Positions 7,956 to 16,859 of a stretch of 64,000 nucleotides of DNA are shown here, piece after piece. The notes under the pieces are model-generated. The model ran no database searches and was not told the DNA's origin. It saw only the letters and a program-made list of their open reading frames with translations. The stretch is from an uncultured Odoribacter sp. (GTDB lineage: Bacteria > Bacteroidota > Bacteroidia > Bacteroidales > Marinifilaceae), in assembly GCA_944321165.1 (NCBI GenBank), contig CALUKE010000003.1:1-64000 (forward strand), given 5' to 3'. Both the position numbers and the translations under genes were made by a program. Each line of letters begins with the position of its first letter. The stretch's first letter is position 1.

Positions 7956-8885
7956 TCAATCACCTAAAGTATATTTCTTTTTCTTGGCAGCCATCTCTAT
8001 CGCCTTGTGTTTCGCCGCAAAGATCGCATGCTTGATAAACAAATCCTGAACGACCGCATTTTCCCCCAGTCCCTTCAGGTAAAGCTGCACTTTATATCCC
8101 TCCTTTTCCAAGCGTTCCTTCCATTCCCCGGCAATATCGTTCTGCGCATGATCGCCGGCAACAAACATCAGAGGAGCCAATGTCACCGTACGGGATTTTC
8201 CGTTCTTCAAAAGCTGCAAGGCGTTCTCGAACTCCGGATATCCCTCGACTGTTCCGACATGACAGGTCGGATGCCCCAGACTTTTCAACACATAGTCGAA
8301 CATCGCATAAGAAGCCGTTGCCGGATCGGGAGTACCATGCCCCACCCATATTTTCTGTCCCCCGGGATATGCCTGATTCAGGGTTTCCATCACCGCCCTT
8401 GCCACAATTTCATAATCGGTCGGTGCATACAACAGCGGATTCCCCACCCGGATATCTTTAAAATTCAGCGACAAGCTCTCTACCTCCCGGCGCAACTCTT
8501 TCATCTCCGTACCTTCGATGATGTTGGTCGACTGTACCAGGATATGCGTATATCCCTCTTCGTGCAAACGGATCAGCGCCTCGGTCGGATTCAAACGTTC
8601 AACCCCGCGCGCCTTCAATTTCCGAAGAATAATCCGGGATGTCCAGGCTTCCCGGAATTCCACCCCCGGAAAAGCCTCTTTCATCTTTTCATTGATGGCA
8701 TCGATAGTCAGGGCCCGTGTATCGTCATAGGTAGTTCCGAAGTGAACCATCAGAACAGCGGCTTTATCCCGTTCGCCCAAATTTCCGAAAATATCAGAAA
8801 CCACAAAATTATCGTCAGTATGTGCCTGACAAAATGAAGCAACCAATAAGGTCCATACTAAAAACAAACACTTCATATTTTTCAT
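7956..8885 (-). CDS. cbiK: Exported CbiK-type cobaltochelatase
   Basis: A ~309-residue class II chelatase of the CbiK family (known reaction: Co2+ insertion into sirohydrochlorin or factor II). The family signatures are AVLMVHFGTTYDDTR with the first metal-site His, ILVQSTNIIEGTEM, WVGHGTPDPA with the second His, and APLMFVAGDHAQNDIAGE. A signal peptide precedes the domain (ATG 8885, hydrophobic core LFLVWTLLVASFCQA), so the enzyme should act in the periplasm, like CbiKP of Desulfovibrio. An in-frame TTG at 8939 would overlap the TBDT stop; I prefer ATG 8885 (or 8891), which puts the signal peptide at the N-terminus. The gene directly follows a TBDT under riboswitch 2, which fits work on an imported tetrapyrrole rather than core biosynthesis. 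P. gingivalis FetB/IhtB is an exported CbiK-like precedent in heme uptake. Confidence 0.9.
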   Translation of the reverse strand: MKNMKCLFLVWTLLVASFCQAHTDDNFVVSDIFGNLGERDKAAVLMVHFGTTYDDTRALTIDAINEKMKEAFPGVEFREAWTSRIILRKLKARGVERLNPTEALIRLHEEGYTHILVQSTNIIEGTEMKELRREVESLSLNFKDIRVGNPLLYAPTDYEIVARAVMETLNQAYPGGQKIWVGHGTPDPATASYAMFDYVLKSLGHPTCHVGTVEGYPEFENALQLLKNGKSRTVTLAPLMFVAGDHAQNDIAGEWKERLEKEGYKVQLYLKGLGENAVVQDLFIKHAIFAAKHKAIEMAAKKKKYTLGD

Positions 8886-8935
8886 TATCATTATAATCAA
8901 CAAAGTTCCGTCCTTGCTGGCAAATACATTCTGTT

Positions 8936-11143
8936 TCAATGTTTAAAACGGATTCCTAAACTCACATAAAATGAACGTCCCGGATTCAGGGTCGAATAAT
9001 TGCTGTTCCACGGACGATCATCTACCTGATCGAACAAATTCTCAATACCGAATCCCGGTTCCAATACGACAGACTTCAAATTGAACGAATGATGAGTGTT
9101 CAGGTCCCATTGTGAAAAATTGGGTGCCGGATCATAATAATAGGTTCGAGAATAACGACCTTCCTGAATTCGTCCATTCAAATTGATATTCAGACGATAC
9201 AATCCCCATCGATGATTCCAGCGGGCATTGGCTGTCCAGACATTCTTCACACTCTTATCGATCGGATTGCCGGTAGCCTTGTCTTCCGTATCCATAAAAT
9301 GATAACTGCCCCCCACTGAAAATCCTGCCCCCACATACAGATTCAAAACCGCTTGGATACCCTTCACCTCTGCCTTATTCATATTATCCCGCTGCTGAGC
9401 CTCATCGTGCTTGCCATAACCCAACTGTTCGGCAAGGACCGGATCAATGGCCCGATAATTGATCATATCCCGAATTTTATTGATATAGGCAGAAAGCGAA
9501 ACTGACAAACAGTTGTACACATACTCGGTATTCAACATAAAATAATCGCTTTTTTCCGGTTTCAGATGCAAATTGGGTATCGTTACCATATCCGTCGTCT
9601 TGGCTACATCCGTTGCATACAGCTGAGACAAAGTAGGTGTCCGGAAACCGGAGGCATAAGAAGCTCTGAAATTCCAGTGATTCCATTTATAACTCAAAGC
9701 CACATTCGGAGTCACATAATTCTTAAAGTTTTCATTATAAATATAACGTACACCGACAACAGCATCCAAATTCTTCCATAAACGAATTTCATCCTGCAAA
9801 TATACAGCCATCGTATACATATTTTCTCCATCGAGTTTGTCAGTCGCACTCATCAGGGTTTCTTTCACATATTCCATGCCGGCAGATACCTTCTGAGCCT
9901 GACCGATTTTAAAGATTCCTTTCAGAGAACCGTTGTAATAGTGAACCCGTTTTCGAGTATCCTTTCCCCGAGGAGTCTCGCCCGGTGCAACAATCGAATC
10001 ATAACGGGAGGTAAAATTGTCGGAATAAAAATCGGCATCGATATAAGCCGACTTATTGATTATATATTTTGCCCCAACACCATAATTATAAGTTTCATGC
10101 TCTAAATTGTATTTATACACCGAAACCGGCCGGTTGTTTTCCCAATTATAATACGATCCCCGGATTCCCAAAGACAAACGGTCATTAAAAGCATAGGTAA
10201 AACGCTGGTTGACCGTATTTGAAGAAAAAGCCGTGGAAGCTTCCTTATCCGTCGCTTTGTCCTTTTCCGGATCGCGATATTTACGCTTGGTCTTTTTATC
10301 GGTACTATAACCGGCTTCCAGCGGATTCAACTGCCAACCATCCGCCTGTAAACGCTGATAAGAAGTATAGGAACCGAACTTCCCTTGATTGACATCCACA
10401 TTTACCGCTTCCGAAAAACGACCTTTGCTTCCATAGCGGGTATCACTGGACAACAACACTGCATTCTTCACTTCATCAGTAATGATATTGATCACTCCGC
10501 CGATCGCATCGCTTCCATACAAGGCAGATGCCGCTCCATTCAAAATCTCTATCCGTTTGATATTGGAAACGTTGATGCGAGTTATGCGATCGTCACCTGC
10601 CAAACGGCGTCCATTTTCCAGAACCAGTATGTAATCATCATTCAAACCGTTCAAACTCATGGTTGTTCCCATTCCGCTGGTCGTGAAGGCAAAAGAAGCA
10701 TTCATTTTCGTCAGTACCTCCTCCATGGTCGAAAGATTGGATGCTCGAATATCCTGAGCCGTAATAACCGAGACCGGTACCGGACTGTCTTTCATCCGTC
10801 GGTGAGTCCCCGTACCGGTAACGACTACCTGACCGATATTAACATGGCTGTTTTCCAACGATATAACCAAACCGACCTTTTCTCCCTCCACTGTTACTGA
10901 TTTTGGTGCATAACTGACATGCGTCACTCTCAACTCATGTTTACCTTCCGGCAAATCACGCAAAACAAATTCACCCTGGGCATTCGTCGAACATCCGGCC
11001 AAACTGTTATCTACCCGAATGTTTGCTCCGTCAACCGGTCGGCCGGATTCCACACTCACCACTTTTCCACTGATGGTCACCTGTGACCATGCATGACTGA
11101 ATACAAGCAATAAAATTGCTGTCAGTACACTACTTTTTTTCAT
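8936..11143 (-). CDS. TonB-dependent receptor, BtuB/heme-receptor-like, B12-regulated
   Basis: A 735-residue outer-membrane receptor with a signal peptide (HAWSQ cleavage region). A carboxypeptidase-regulatory-like beta domain follows at residues ~23-95 (VTISGKVVSVESGRPVDGANI), then the TonB-box/plug region (VVVTGTGTHRR, SALYGSDAIGGVINII), then a barrel with a C-terminal aromatic-rich strand. The start is ATG 11143; the preceding TTG at 11146 is less likely. Riboswitch 2 lies 65 bases upstream and the exported cbiK follows, so corrinoid (or precursor tetrapyrrole) import is the best guess. The plug also resembles heme receptors, so the ligand is not settled by sequence alone. Confidence 0.9.
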   Translation of the reverse strand: MKKSSVLTAILLLVFSHAWSQVTISGKVVSVESGRPVDGANIRVDNSLAGCSTNAQGEFVLRDLPEGKHELRVTHVSYAPKSVTVEGEKVGLVISLENSHVNIGQVVVTGTGTHRRMKDSPVPVSVITAQDIRASNLSTMEEVLTKMNASFAFTTSGMGTTMSLNGLNDDYILVLENGRRLAGDDRITRINVSNIKRIEILNGAASALYGSDAIGGVINIITDEVKNAVLLSSDTRYGSKGRFSEAVNVDVNQGKFGSYTSYQRLQADGWQLNPLEAGYSTDKKTKRKYRDPEKDKATDKEASTAFSSNTVNQRFTYAFNDRLSLGIRGSYYNWENNRPVSVYKYNLEHETYNYGVGAKYIINKSAYIDADFYSDNFTSRYDSIVAPGETPRGKDTRKRVHYYNGSLKGIFKIGQAQKVSAGMEYVKETLMSATDKLDGENMYTMAVYLQDEIRLWKNLDAVVGVRYIYNENFKNYVTPNVALSYKWNHWNFRASYASGFRTPTLSQLYATDVAKTTDMVTIPNLHLKPEKSDYFMLNTEYVYNCLSVSLSAYINKIRDMINYRAIDPVLAEQLGYGKHDEAQQRDNMNKAEVKGIQAVLNLYVGAGFSVGGSYHFMDTEDKATGNPIDKSVKNVWTANARWNHRWGLYRLNINLNGRIQEGRYSRTYYYDPAPNFSQWDLNTHHSFNLKSVVLEPGFGIENLFDQVDDRPWNSNYSTLNPGRSFYVSLGIRFKH

Positions 11144-11208
11144 CAAACTGTTTAATAAAAAGATGTTTCATATCACAATCTTGTCCCGAGATTGCTTATT
11201 ACCTGTAT

Positions 11209-11378
11209 GATTCTGGCAGGTTTCCTGACTTCTCCCTGAAAAGCGACCTTCCCATCCATTCTGGACAGTGGTGTAAGAAACTTTTCAACCTGACGGGATT
11301 TACAGTAGCGGGCACTATTCCGGATTCTCACCGGATTCCCTTTATGCAGAGAATGAAACTCTCCGCATCACCAAAATC
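11209..11378 (-). ncRNA. Cobalamin riboswitch 2, upstream of the TBDT-cbiK operon
   Basis: On the minus strand P1 pairs GATTTTGG (11378-11371) with CCAGAATC (11216-11209). Between them are AAAGGGAATCCGGTG, AGTGCCCGCTACTGTA, ATGGGAAGGTCG and AGTCAGGAAACCTGCC, the conserved aptamer core. The aptamer begins about five bases after a strong -7 element (11383-11390), so the transcript starts almost at P1. The non-coding stretch 11144-11501 holds this aptamer, a short leader to the receptor start, and two divergent promoters, and nothing else I can recognise. Confidence 0.97.
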
Positions 11379-11382
11379 GCCC

Positions 11383-11413
11383 CAAAGGTAGAAAAACTTA
11401 TCTATATAAACAA
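11383..11413 (-). promoter_or_regulatory. Promoter driving riboswitch 2
   Basis: Minus strand: TTG (11413-11411), 20-base spacer, TACCTTTG (11390-11383). This is a full match to the Bacteroidota -33/-7 pattern with ideal spacing, and it puts the start of transcription at the first bases of the aptamer. Confidence 0.75.
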
Positions 11414-11475
11414 TGCTTAAAAATCTATCTGACTATTTTTTTTCATTTCGCATTTCGGTTCTCATTTCTGAGACC

Positions 11476-11483
11476 TATCTTTG
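11476..11483 (+). promoter_or_regulatory. -7 element of the cbiA promoter
   Basis: TATCTTTG matches TAnnTTTG and lies 18 bases before ATG 11502. It is divergent from the riboswitch 2 promoter ~90 bases away. No riboswitch lies on this side. Confidence 0.65.
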
Positions 11484-11501
11484 CAAAGTAATAAATAACC
11501 T

Positions 11502-12815
11502 ATGCAAAAACCTCAATTCCTTATCGGTGCCGCCTCGTCCGGAAGTGGAAAAACCACTTTCACGCTGGGCCTGCTGCGAGCGCTACGACTCCGTGACATG
11601 TCGGTCCAACCGTTTAAATGCGGTCCGGACTATTTAGATACCAAACACCATACTGCTGCAGCCGGTCGGGCATCCTATAACCTGGATACTTTCATGGCAT
11701 CTGCCGAACATGTTCGTGAAGTGTATGCCCGGTACAGCCAAACGGCAGCAGTCTGTATCACCGAAGGAGTCATGGGACTCTTCGACGGCTATCAACAGAT
11801 GAAAGGCAGCAGCGCAGAAATCGCCCGATTGCTGCAATTGCCAGTCATACTCGTTGTGAATGCCAAATCGACAGCCTACAGCGTCGCCGCCACCCTTTAC
11901 GGGTTTAAACATTTCTGTCCTTTCGTCCGCATTGCCGGTGCCGTATTCAATTTTGTCGGTTCTGAAAAACACTACAATTACCTGAAACAGGCCTGTCAGG
12001 ATGCCGGGGTCGAAGCCCTGGGATATCTGCCCAAATGCCCGGACATTGAAATTCCTTCCCGTCATCTGGGATTGAACATCGACAGCGATTTCTGTTTCGA
12101 CCGCTTCGCCGACCGGATTGCAAGCCAGATCGAAAAAACCGTAGAAATCGACAAACTCCTGGCCGTCTGCCAGACAGATACCCCAGACATCTCCGAATCC
12201 CCCATTTCTTTCTCCAAAATACCAATGCGTCGAATTTCCGTTGCCCGGGACGAAGCATTCAATTTCTATTATCCGGAAAACATCCGTATGCTGGAACAAC
12301 GAGGAGAGGTTACCTATTTCAGCCCATTGCGGGATCGCGAACTACCGCTTTCGGATTTCGTATACCTGCCCGGCGGATATCCGGAATTTTATCTGTCGGC
12401 ATTAAGCGAGAATAAGAGCATGCGTCAGTCCATTGCGGACTATTGCCGACAGCAGGGCGCTCTGTTAGCCGAATGCGGAGGCATGATGTATCTCGGAGAA
12501 TACATCACCGATACGGAAGGCCGTTCTTATCCGATGTGCGGTATTCTGCAGCAGGGTGCTACCATGGAAAACATGAAGCTGAAACTGGGATACCGGCAAG
12601 TAATTCTCAACGGACAGACATACCGGGGACATGAATTCCATTATTCCAGCATCGTACCCAGGAGCCAGCCCTACACCACCATCGCAGAGGTCAGAAATGC
12701 CCAGGACACAATGGTCGACACACCGATTTACCGGATCGGGAATGTCATTGCCAGTTATATCCACTTCTATTGGGCAGACCATCCCGCCTTTCTCAATTGC
12801 TGGGAAAGCTTATAA
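11502..12815 (+). CDS. cbiA: Cobyrinate a,c-diamide synthase (CbiA/CobB)
   Basis: A 437-residue ATP- and glutamine-dependent amidotransferase that amidates the a and c side chains of cobyrinate in the cytoplasm. The N-terminal dethiobiotin-synthetase-like half has the P-loop ASSGSGKTT (residues ~11-19) and KCGPDYLD. The C-terminal class I glutamine amidotransferase half has LPGGYPE near residue 290, the nucleophile Cys325 in LLAECGGMMYLGE, and a HEFHYS stretch. The length is normal for the family. The gene has its own promoter, reads away from the riboswitch 2 operon, and overlaps the convergent cbiB by six bases at the 3' ends. Confidence 0.97.
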   Translation: MQKPQFLIGAASSGSGKTTFTLGLLRALRLRDMSVQPFKCGPDYLDTKHHTAAAGRASYNLDTFMASAEHVREVYARYSQTAAVCITEGVMGLFDGYQQMKGSSAEIARLLQLPVILVVNAKSTAYSVAATLYGFKHFCPFVRIAGAVFNFVGSEKHYNYLKQACQDAGVEALGYLPKCPDIEIPSRHLGLNIDSDFCFDRFADRIASQIEKTVEIDKLLAVCQTDTPDISESPISFSKIPMRRISVARDEAFNFYYPENIRMLEQRGEVTYFSPLRDRELPLSDFVYLPGGYPEFYLSALSENKSMRQSIADYCRQQGALLAECGGMMYLGEYITDTEGRSYPMCGILQQGATMENMKLKLGYRQVILNGQTYRGHEFHYSSIVPRSQPYTTIAEVRNAQDTMVDTPIYRIGNVIASYIHFYWADHPAFLNCWESL

Positions 12816-13742
12816 TAAATAAAACAGAACAATCAGCAGGACAGCCGACAAAGTCACCCGTTGATTGACCCGGACTGCTGTTTGAAAATCGGTATATGCC
12901 AGCTCCCGATCGTTCGTTCCGATATAAGGTTTTTCCACCAACAGCCCATGATATACATGAGCTCCTCCGAAACGACAGTTCAGAATACCGGCCATAGCCG
13001 ACTCCGGAAATCCAGAATTCGGACTGGCATGTTGATGGCAGTATCTGGCAATAAAACGGAAAAGCCCGGGTCGATAGGCGACCAAGGCCATCAACAAAGC
13101 GGTCAGGCGGGCCGGAATAAAATTCAACACATCATCCAGACGGGCCGCCACACAGCCGAATTGCCGATAACGTTCATCCCTGTAACCGATCATCGAATCC
13201 AAGGTATTGACCATTTTATAGGTCATCATGGCAGGGAAACCGCCCAAGGCATAGTAAAACAAAGGTGCTACCACTCCATCACTCAAATTTTCTGCCATCG
13301 TCTCAAGCACCGCCGTATAGATCTCTTTCGGAGACAATTCCGAGGTATCCCGGCCGACAATCCAGGCCAAACGACGACGTCCGGCCTCCAATCCCTGCTC
13401 CTGCAACGTACGGATGACCTCCCGACCTTCCTGTATCAGACTGCGATTGGCCAAACCATAAAAAACAAAAACTGAAGCTACCAGACAGAAACAGACTTTT
13501 CCCACGGCAAAAGCGGCGACAGCCACACCCCACCCTGTCAAACCGACCAACAAGGGGAAAACCAACGCCACCATTCCCCCTTTCAGCTTCCGATGCGTTC
13601 CCCGATTCCAATAACGTTCGGCTCCATATATCATATTTCCGAAGCCTACCACGGGATGCGGCAGCTTCCGGGGATCACCGAAAATCAAATCCAATACATA
13701 ACCGGCCACCAAGGGCACAATCATCCACCATCCCTCATTCAT
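12810..13742 (-). CDS. cbiB: Adenosylcobinamide-phosphate synthase (CbiB)
   Basis: A 310-residue polytopic inner-membrane protein that joins aminopropanol phosphate to adenosylcobyric acid. Family signatures are the opening LDLIFGDPRKLPHPVVGFG, the ENLSDGVVAPLFYYALGG stretch near residue 170, KMVNTLDSMIGYRDERY, and HASPNSGFPESAMAG near the C-terminus. Several hydrophobic segments are visible between residues 55 and 100 and at the far C-terminus. Its start codon overlaps the end of cobD by eight bases, so the two are translationally coupled. This fits, because CobD makes its aminopropanol-phosphate substrate. Confidence 0.97.
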   Translation of the reverse strand: MNEGWWMIVPLVAGYVLDLIFGDPRKLPHPVVGFGNMIYGAERYWNRGTHRKLKGGMVALVFPLLVGLTGWGVAVAAFAVGKVCFCLVASVFVFYGLANRSLIQEGREVIRTLQEQGLEAGRRRLAWIVGRDTSELSPKEIYTAVLETMAENLSDGVVAPLFYYALGGFPAMMTYKMVNTLDSMIGYRDERYRQFGCVAARLDDVLNFIPARLTALLMALVAYRPGLFRFIARYCHQHASPNSGFPESAMAGILNCRFGGAHVYHGLLVEKPYIGTNDRELAYTDFQTAVRVNQRVTLSAVLLIVLFYLL

Positions 13743-14769
13743 ATTCAGCCAATTTCATTTTTTCCAGGGTGCCCAACGCCTCCAAAAGCAAACGATTTCT
13801 GGAATCCGACAAGGTATTTATCCGAAAATAATGGTTATCCAATCCCCGAAAATTAGAGGCATCCCGAATCAACAATCCATGTTCCTGCAGCAGATACTTT
13901 TTCAGTGCCGGCGTATGATAATCTGTTTCGACCAGGAAAAAAGAAGTACCGGAAGGAAGCGGTCGGAAACCGGGAATCTCAGCGATCCGGGCTGCGAATT
14001 TCCGTTGCCGGACAGCCAAAGCCGCCGCATCCGGCAGTCCTCCTTCACCGTTCTCCAACAAATATTTCCCAGCTTCAATGGCCAGGGCATTCACCGACCA
14101 GGGATGTCCATAACAGGCAATGTATTCGATCATGCCGGCATTTCCCAACAGATATCCCAAACGTAAACCCGGAATAGCATAGCATTTCGTCATCGACTTG
14201 ATCACCAGCAAATTCGGATACTCTTTCAACAAAGAAACGGCAGATTTCGCTTCCGGTGCAAAATGGACAAAAGATTCATCTACCACCAACACCATGTCCG
14301 GATCATTTTTCACCAATGTCTCAATCTCCTCTATTTCCCACACCCGCCCATCGGGATTGTTGGGATTGCATATAAACATCAGATGGATATCTTCCGGCAA
14401 ATGTGCTACATTCACCCGGTCGGCAAAAATGACATGATGTCCGAACAGGGCACAGGCATCCTCATACTCCGTAAACGAAGGAACCGGGATCAGCGTCCGA
14501 TAACCCGCAAAAGCATGGGCAATCAGATAAAACAGTTCCGTGGCTCCATTGCCCACCAATACCTGTTCCGGAGCTACCCCATGATAAGCCGCCGCTGCTT
14601 TCCGAAAAGAACCGGCATCCGGTTCCGGATAGTGGAAAATTTCTTTCAGGTGAGCAGTCAAGAACTCACACAAGGGACGGGTATCCGCCTCATACCACAC
14701 ATTGGTCGAAAAATTCGCTTTTATCTCTACCGGCGAGCGGTAAAGATCATCCCCATGTCCGTGAATCAT
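13735..14769 (-). CDS. cobD: L-threonine-O-3-phosphate decarboxylase (CobD)
   Basis: A 344-residue PLP enzyme of the HisC-like aminotransferase fold. It decarboxylates threonine phosphate to (R)-1-amino-2-propanol phosphate for the nucleotide loop. It shows the GNGATELFYLI substrate/PLP region (~residues 73-83), the ICNPNNPDG motif near residue 135, the PLP-contacting Asp in VDESF, the Schiff-base Lys195 in KSMTKCYAIPGLRLGY, and FRINTLSDSRNRLLL near the end. HisC could look alike, but the position between cbiP and cbiB and the overlap with cbiB favour CobD. The gene starts four bases after cbiP ends. Confidence 0.93.
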   Translation of the reverse strand: MIHGHGDDLYRSPVEIKANFSTNVWYEADTRPLCEFLTAHLKEIFHYPEPDAGSFRKAAAAYHGVAPEQVLVGNGATELFYLIAHAFAGYRTLIPVPSFTEYEDACALFGHHVIFADRVNVAHLPEDIHLMFICNPNNPDGRVWEIEEIETLVKNDPDMVLVVDESFVHFAPEAKSAVSLLKEYPNLLVIKSMTKCYAIPGLRLGYLLGNAGMIEYIACYGHPWSVNALAIEAGKYLLENGEGGLPDAAALAVRQRKFAARIAEIPGFRPLPSGTSFFLVETDYHTPALKKYLLQEHGLLIRDASNFRGLDNHYFRINTLSDSRNRLLLEALGTLEKMKLAEYE

Positions 14770-14772
14770 AAC

Positions 14773-16248
14773 TTATAACATTAAGGTTGAATACATATAA
14801 TCCAAATCGACCGCTTTCCGCACATGATCGGCCAAAAGATCATACTGTCGATCCTTGAAAACCCGGTAATCGAAAGGTTCGCCCTTTGCAGACGGGAATC
14901 CGCCGGCCAGATCATCCAGAACCACCGGATTGTCAAGGATGCCATGCATATAACTTCCCCAGCAATACTCGTCCAGCCAGTAGCCATCGGTCATTTCACC
15001 GGATAGCCGGTTCAATGCTCTCGAGCGATCGCTTCCATCCACCGAGCAGGTCGTTCCCATGTGTATCTGATAACCGGTGCACTCCGTTTCATATTGCTTA
15101 AAACGAAAACGGCTCTGACAAACGACTTTCTTATCCTGCATCACCGATACCAATGGCAGCAATCCCAAGCCTTTCATCTCGGTCAGGGAACCTTCCACCT
15201 GTTCCGGGTCCTCTATCCGAAGCCCCAGCATCTGGTATCCGCCACAGATTCCAACCACTTTTTTCTTTCGACGATAAGCTCTCACCACCGCTTCCGCCAC
15301 CCCATTCTCATAAAGAGCCTGCAAATCCGCCATCGTACTTTTCGTACCCGGCAATATGACAATATCCGCCTTTTCAATTTCTGCCACCTCTGTTGTATAA
15401 TACAGATGGAAACGCTCATCCCGTTCCAAGGCGTTGAAATCGGTGAAATTAGACATCCGTCCAAGCCGAACCACCGCCACGTTGATCTTTCCTTCCCGGG
15501 CAGTCGTGGCTTTCGTTTCCAGAGCCACCGAATCTTCCTCTTCTATGTGTATCCCTTTGAAATAAGGAATAACACCTACCACCGGAATCCCGGTAATCTG
15601 CCGAATCAACTGCCGTCCCTCTTCAAACAGCGAGACATCCCCCCGAAATTTATTGACAAGGATCCCCTTGATCAACTGCCGTTCCTCTTCCGGCAGCAGC
15701 ATGACCGATCCGTAAACGGAAGCAAATACTCCTCCCCGATCGATATCCGCCACCAGATAGGTCGCAGCTCCAACCGCTTTGGCCATGCGCATGTTGGTAA
15801 TATCCCGATCCCTCAGATTCAGTTCAGAAATACTGCCGGCCCCTTCCAATACAATAGGATTGTACTGTTCCGCCAGACGCCGGTAGGCAGCCACCGCCTC
15901 CCGAAACAATTCCTCCTTATTGCCGTTCCGAAAATACTCACGGGCCGACATGTTGCCAATAGGCTTTCCATTCAAGATCACCTGCGAAGTCTGATCGGTC
16001 GATGGTTTCAACAAAACCGGATTCATATCGGTATGCGGCCATATTCCACAAGCTTCCGCCTGCACCGCCTGGGCGCGTCCAATCTCACCTCCTTCCGGTG
16101 TAGAATAAGAATTCAAGGACATATTCTGTGCCTTGAAAGGAGCCGGTCGGTAGCCATCCTGTCGAAAAATCCGGCAAAAAGCCGTATTGACAATGCTTTT
16201 CCCCGCATCCGAACAGGTACCGACAAACATGATAGGCCTTAGTTTCAT
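14773..16248 (-). CDS. cbiP: Cobyric acid synthase (CbiP/CobQ)
   Basis: A 491-residue glutamine amidotransferase that amidates the b, d, e and g carboxylates of adenosylcobyrinate diamide. It begins with a P-loop-like MFVGTCSDAGKS (residues ~7-18), then FKAQNMSLNS, LEGAGSISELNL and ADIDRGGVFAS. The C-terminal amidotransferase half has LPGTKSTMADL and the nucleophile Cys335 in VVGICGGYQMLGLR, with a GSYMHGI stretch carrying a later catalytic-region His. The length is normal. It lies in a minus-strand run: histidine phosphatase, adenosyltransferase, cbiP, cobD, cbiB. Confidence 0.97.
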   Translation of the reverse strand: MKLRPIMFVGTCSDAGKSIVNTAFCRIFRQDGYRPAPFKAQNMSLNSYSTPEGGEIGRAQAVQAEACGIWPHTDMNPVLLKPSTDQTSQVILNGKPIGNMSAREYFRNGNKEELFREAVAAYRRLAEQYNPIVLEGAGSISELNLRDRDITNMRMAKAVGAATYLVADIDRGGVFASVYGSVMLLPEEERQLIKGILVNKFRGDVSLFEEGRQLIRQITGIPVVGVIPYFKGIHIEEEDSVALETKATTAREGKINVAVVRLGRMSNFTDFNALERDERFHLYYTTEVAEIEKADIVILPGTKSTMADLQALYENGVAEAVVRAYRRKKKVVGICGGYQMLGLRIEDPEQVEGSLTEMKGLGLLPLVSVMQDKKVVCQSRFRFKQYETECTGYQIHMGTTCSVDGSDRSRALNRLSGEMTDGYWLDEYCWGSYMHGILDNPVVLDDLAGGFPSAKGEPFDYRVFKDRQYDLLADHVRKAVDLDYMYSTLML

Positions 16249-16260
16249 TTCTTTCGATTG

Positions 16261-16851
16261 TTAATTGTCAGAAGAACCCATCTTCTTCTTTTTTTTATAT
16301 AAAAATGCCTGCCAACGCTCTTCTTCCGCCCCTTCCCGGTCCATCTCGGCCCGAGCCATGACAAAAAGCAAATCCGACAAACGGTTCACAAAACGCAAAA
16401 TGGCCGGATCCACCCGATCGATACGGTTCAAACTCCACAAACGGCGTTCCGCTCTTCGGGCCACCGTTCGGGCCACATGACACTGGGCGGACACCACATT
16501 CCCGCCCGGCAATATGAAATGGGTTGAAGGATGCTGCATTTTTCCACTCAGCAAATCGATCTGCCTTTCACAATAGACGTCCAGATCCTCCGGCAATACA
16601 TTGGGATTCTGAGCGCTCAGCACCGACGGAGTGGCCACATGCGACATGACTGTCATCATCGCCCGCTGCAGATATGCCAGCATCTCCTGCCATTCATGTT
16701 CCTCTCCGATCAACGCCCGGATCAAACCCAGCAAAGCATTCAATTCATCCAGCGTTCCATTGGCCTCTATGCGGATATCATCCTTATCCACCCGCTGGCC
16801 TCCGTGAATAACGGTCTTTCCCTGATCTCCTCCGCGTGTATATATCTTCAT
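16261..16851 (-). CDS. Corrinoid adenosyltransferase, PduO/MMAB type
   Basis: A ~196-residue ATP:cob(I)alamin adenosyltransferase that makes the Co-C bond of adenosylcobalamin precursors in the cytoplasm. The PduO-type signatures are KIYTRGGDQGKT at the N-terminus (ATP binding), the EANGTLDELNALLGLIR helix, HFILPGGN, and the C-terminal CHVARTVARRAERR and FVNRLSDLLFVMAR helices. It is unrelated to the CobA/BtuR type. The start is ATG 16851; an in-frame ATG at 16866 would overlap the upstream gene and adds five residues not typical of the family. It lies in the cbiP operon, eight bases after the phosphatase. Confidence 0.95.
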   Translation of the reverse strand: MKIYTRGGDQGKTVIHGGQRVDKDDIRIEANGTLDELNALLGLIRALIGEEHEWQEMLAYLQRAMMTVMSHVATPSVLSAQNPNVLPEDLDVYCERQIDLLSGKMQHPSTHFILPGGNVVSAQCHVARTVARRAERRLWSLNRIDRVDPAILRFVNRLSDLLFVMARAEMDREGAEEERWQAFLYKKKKKMGSSDN

Positions 16852-16859
16852 TTTATCAT

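Noticed and set aside
15061..16242. Long plus-strand open frame (~393 codons) opposite cbiP
   Set aside because: Shadow of a well-conserved gene. The translation is low-complexity in His, Arg and Ser and begins inside cbiP.
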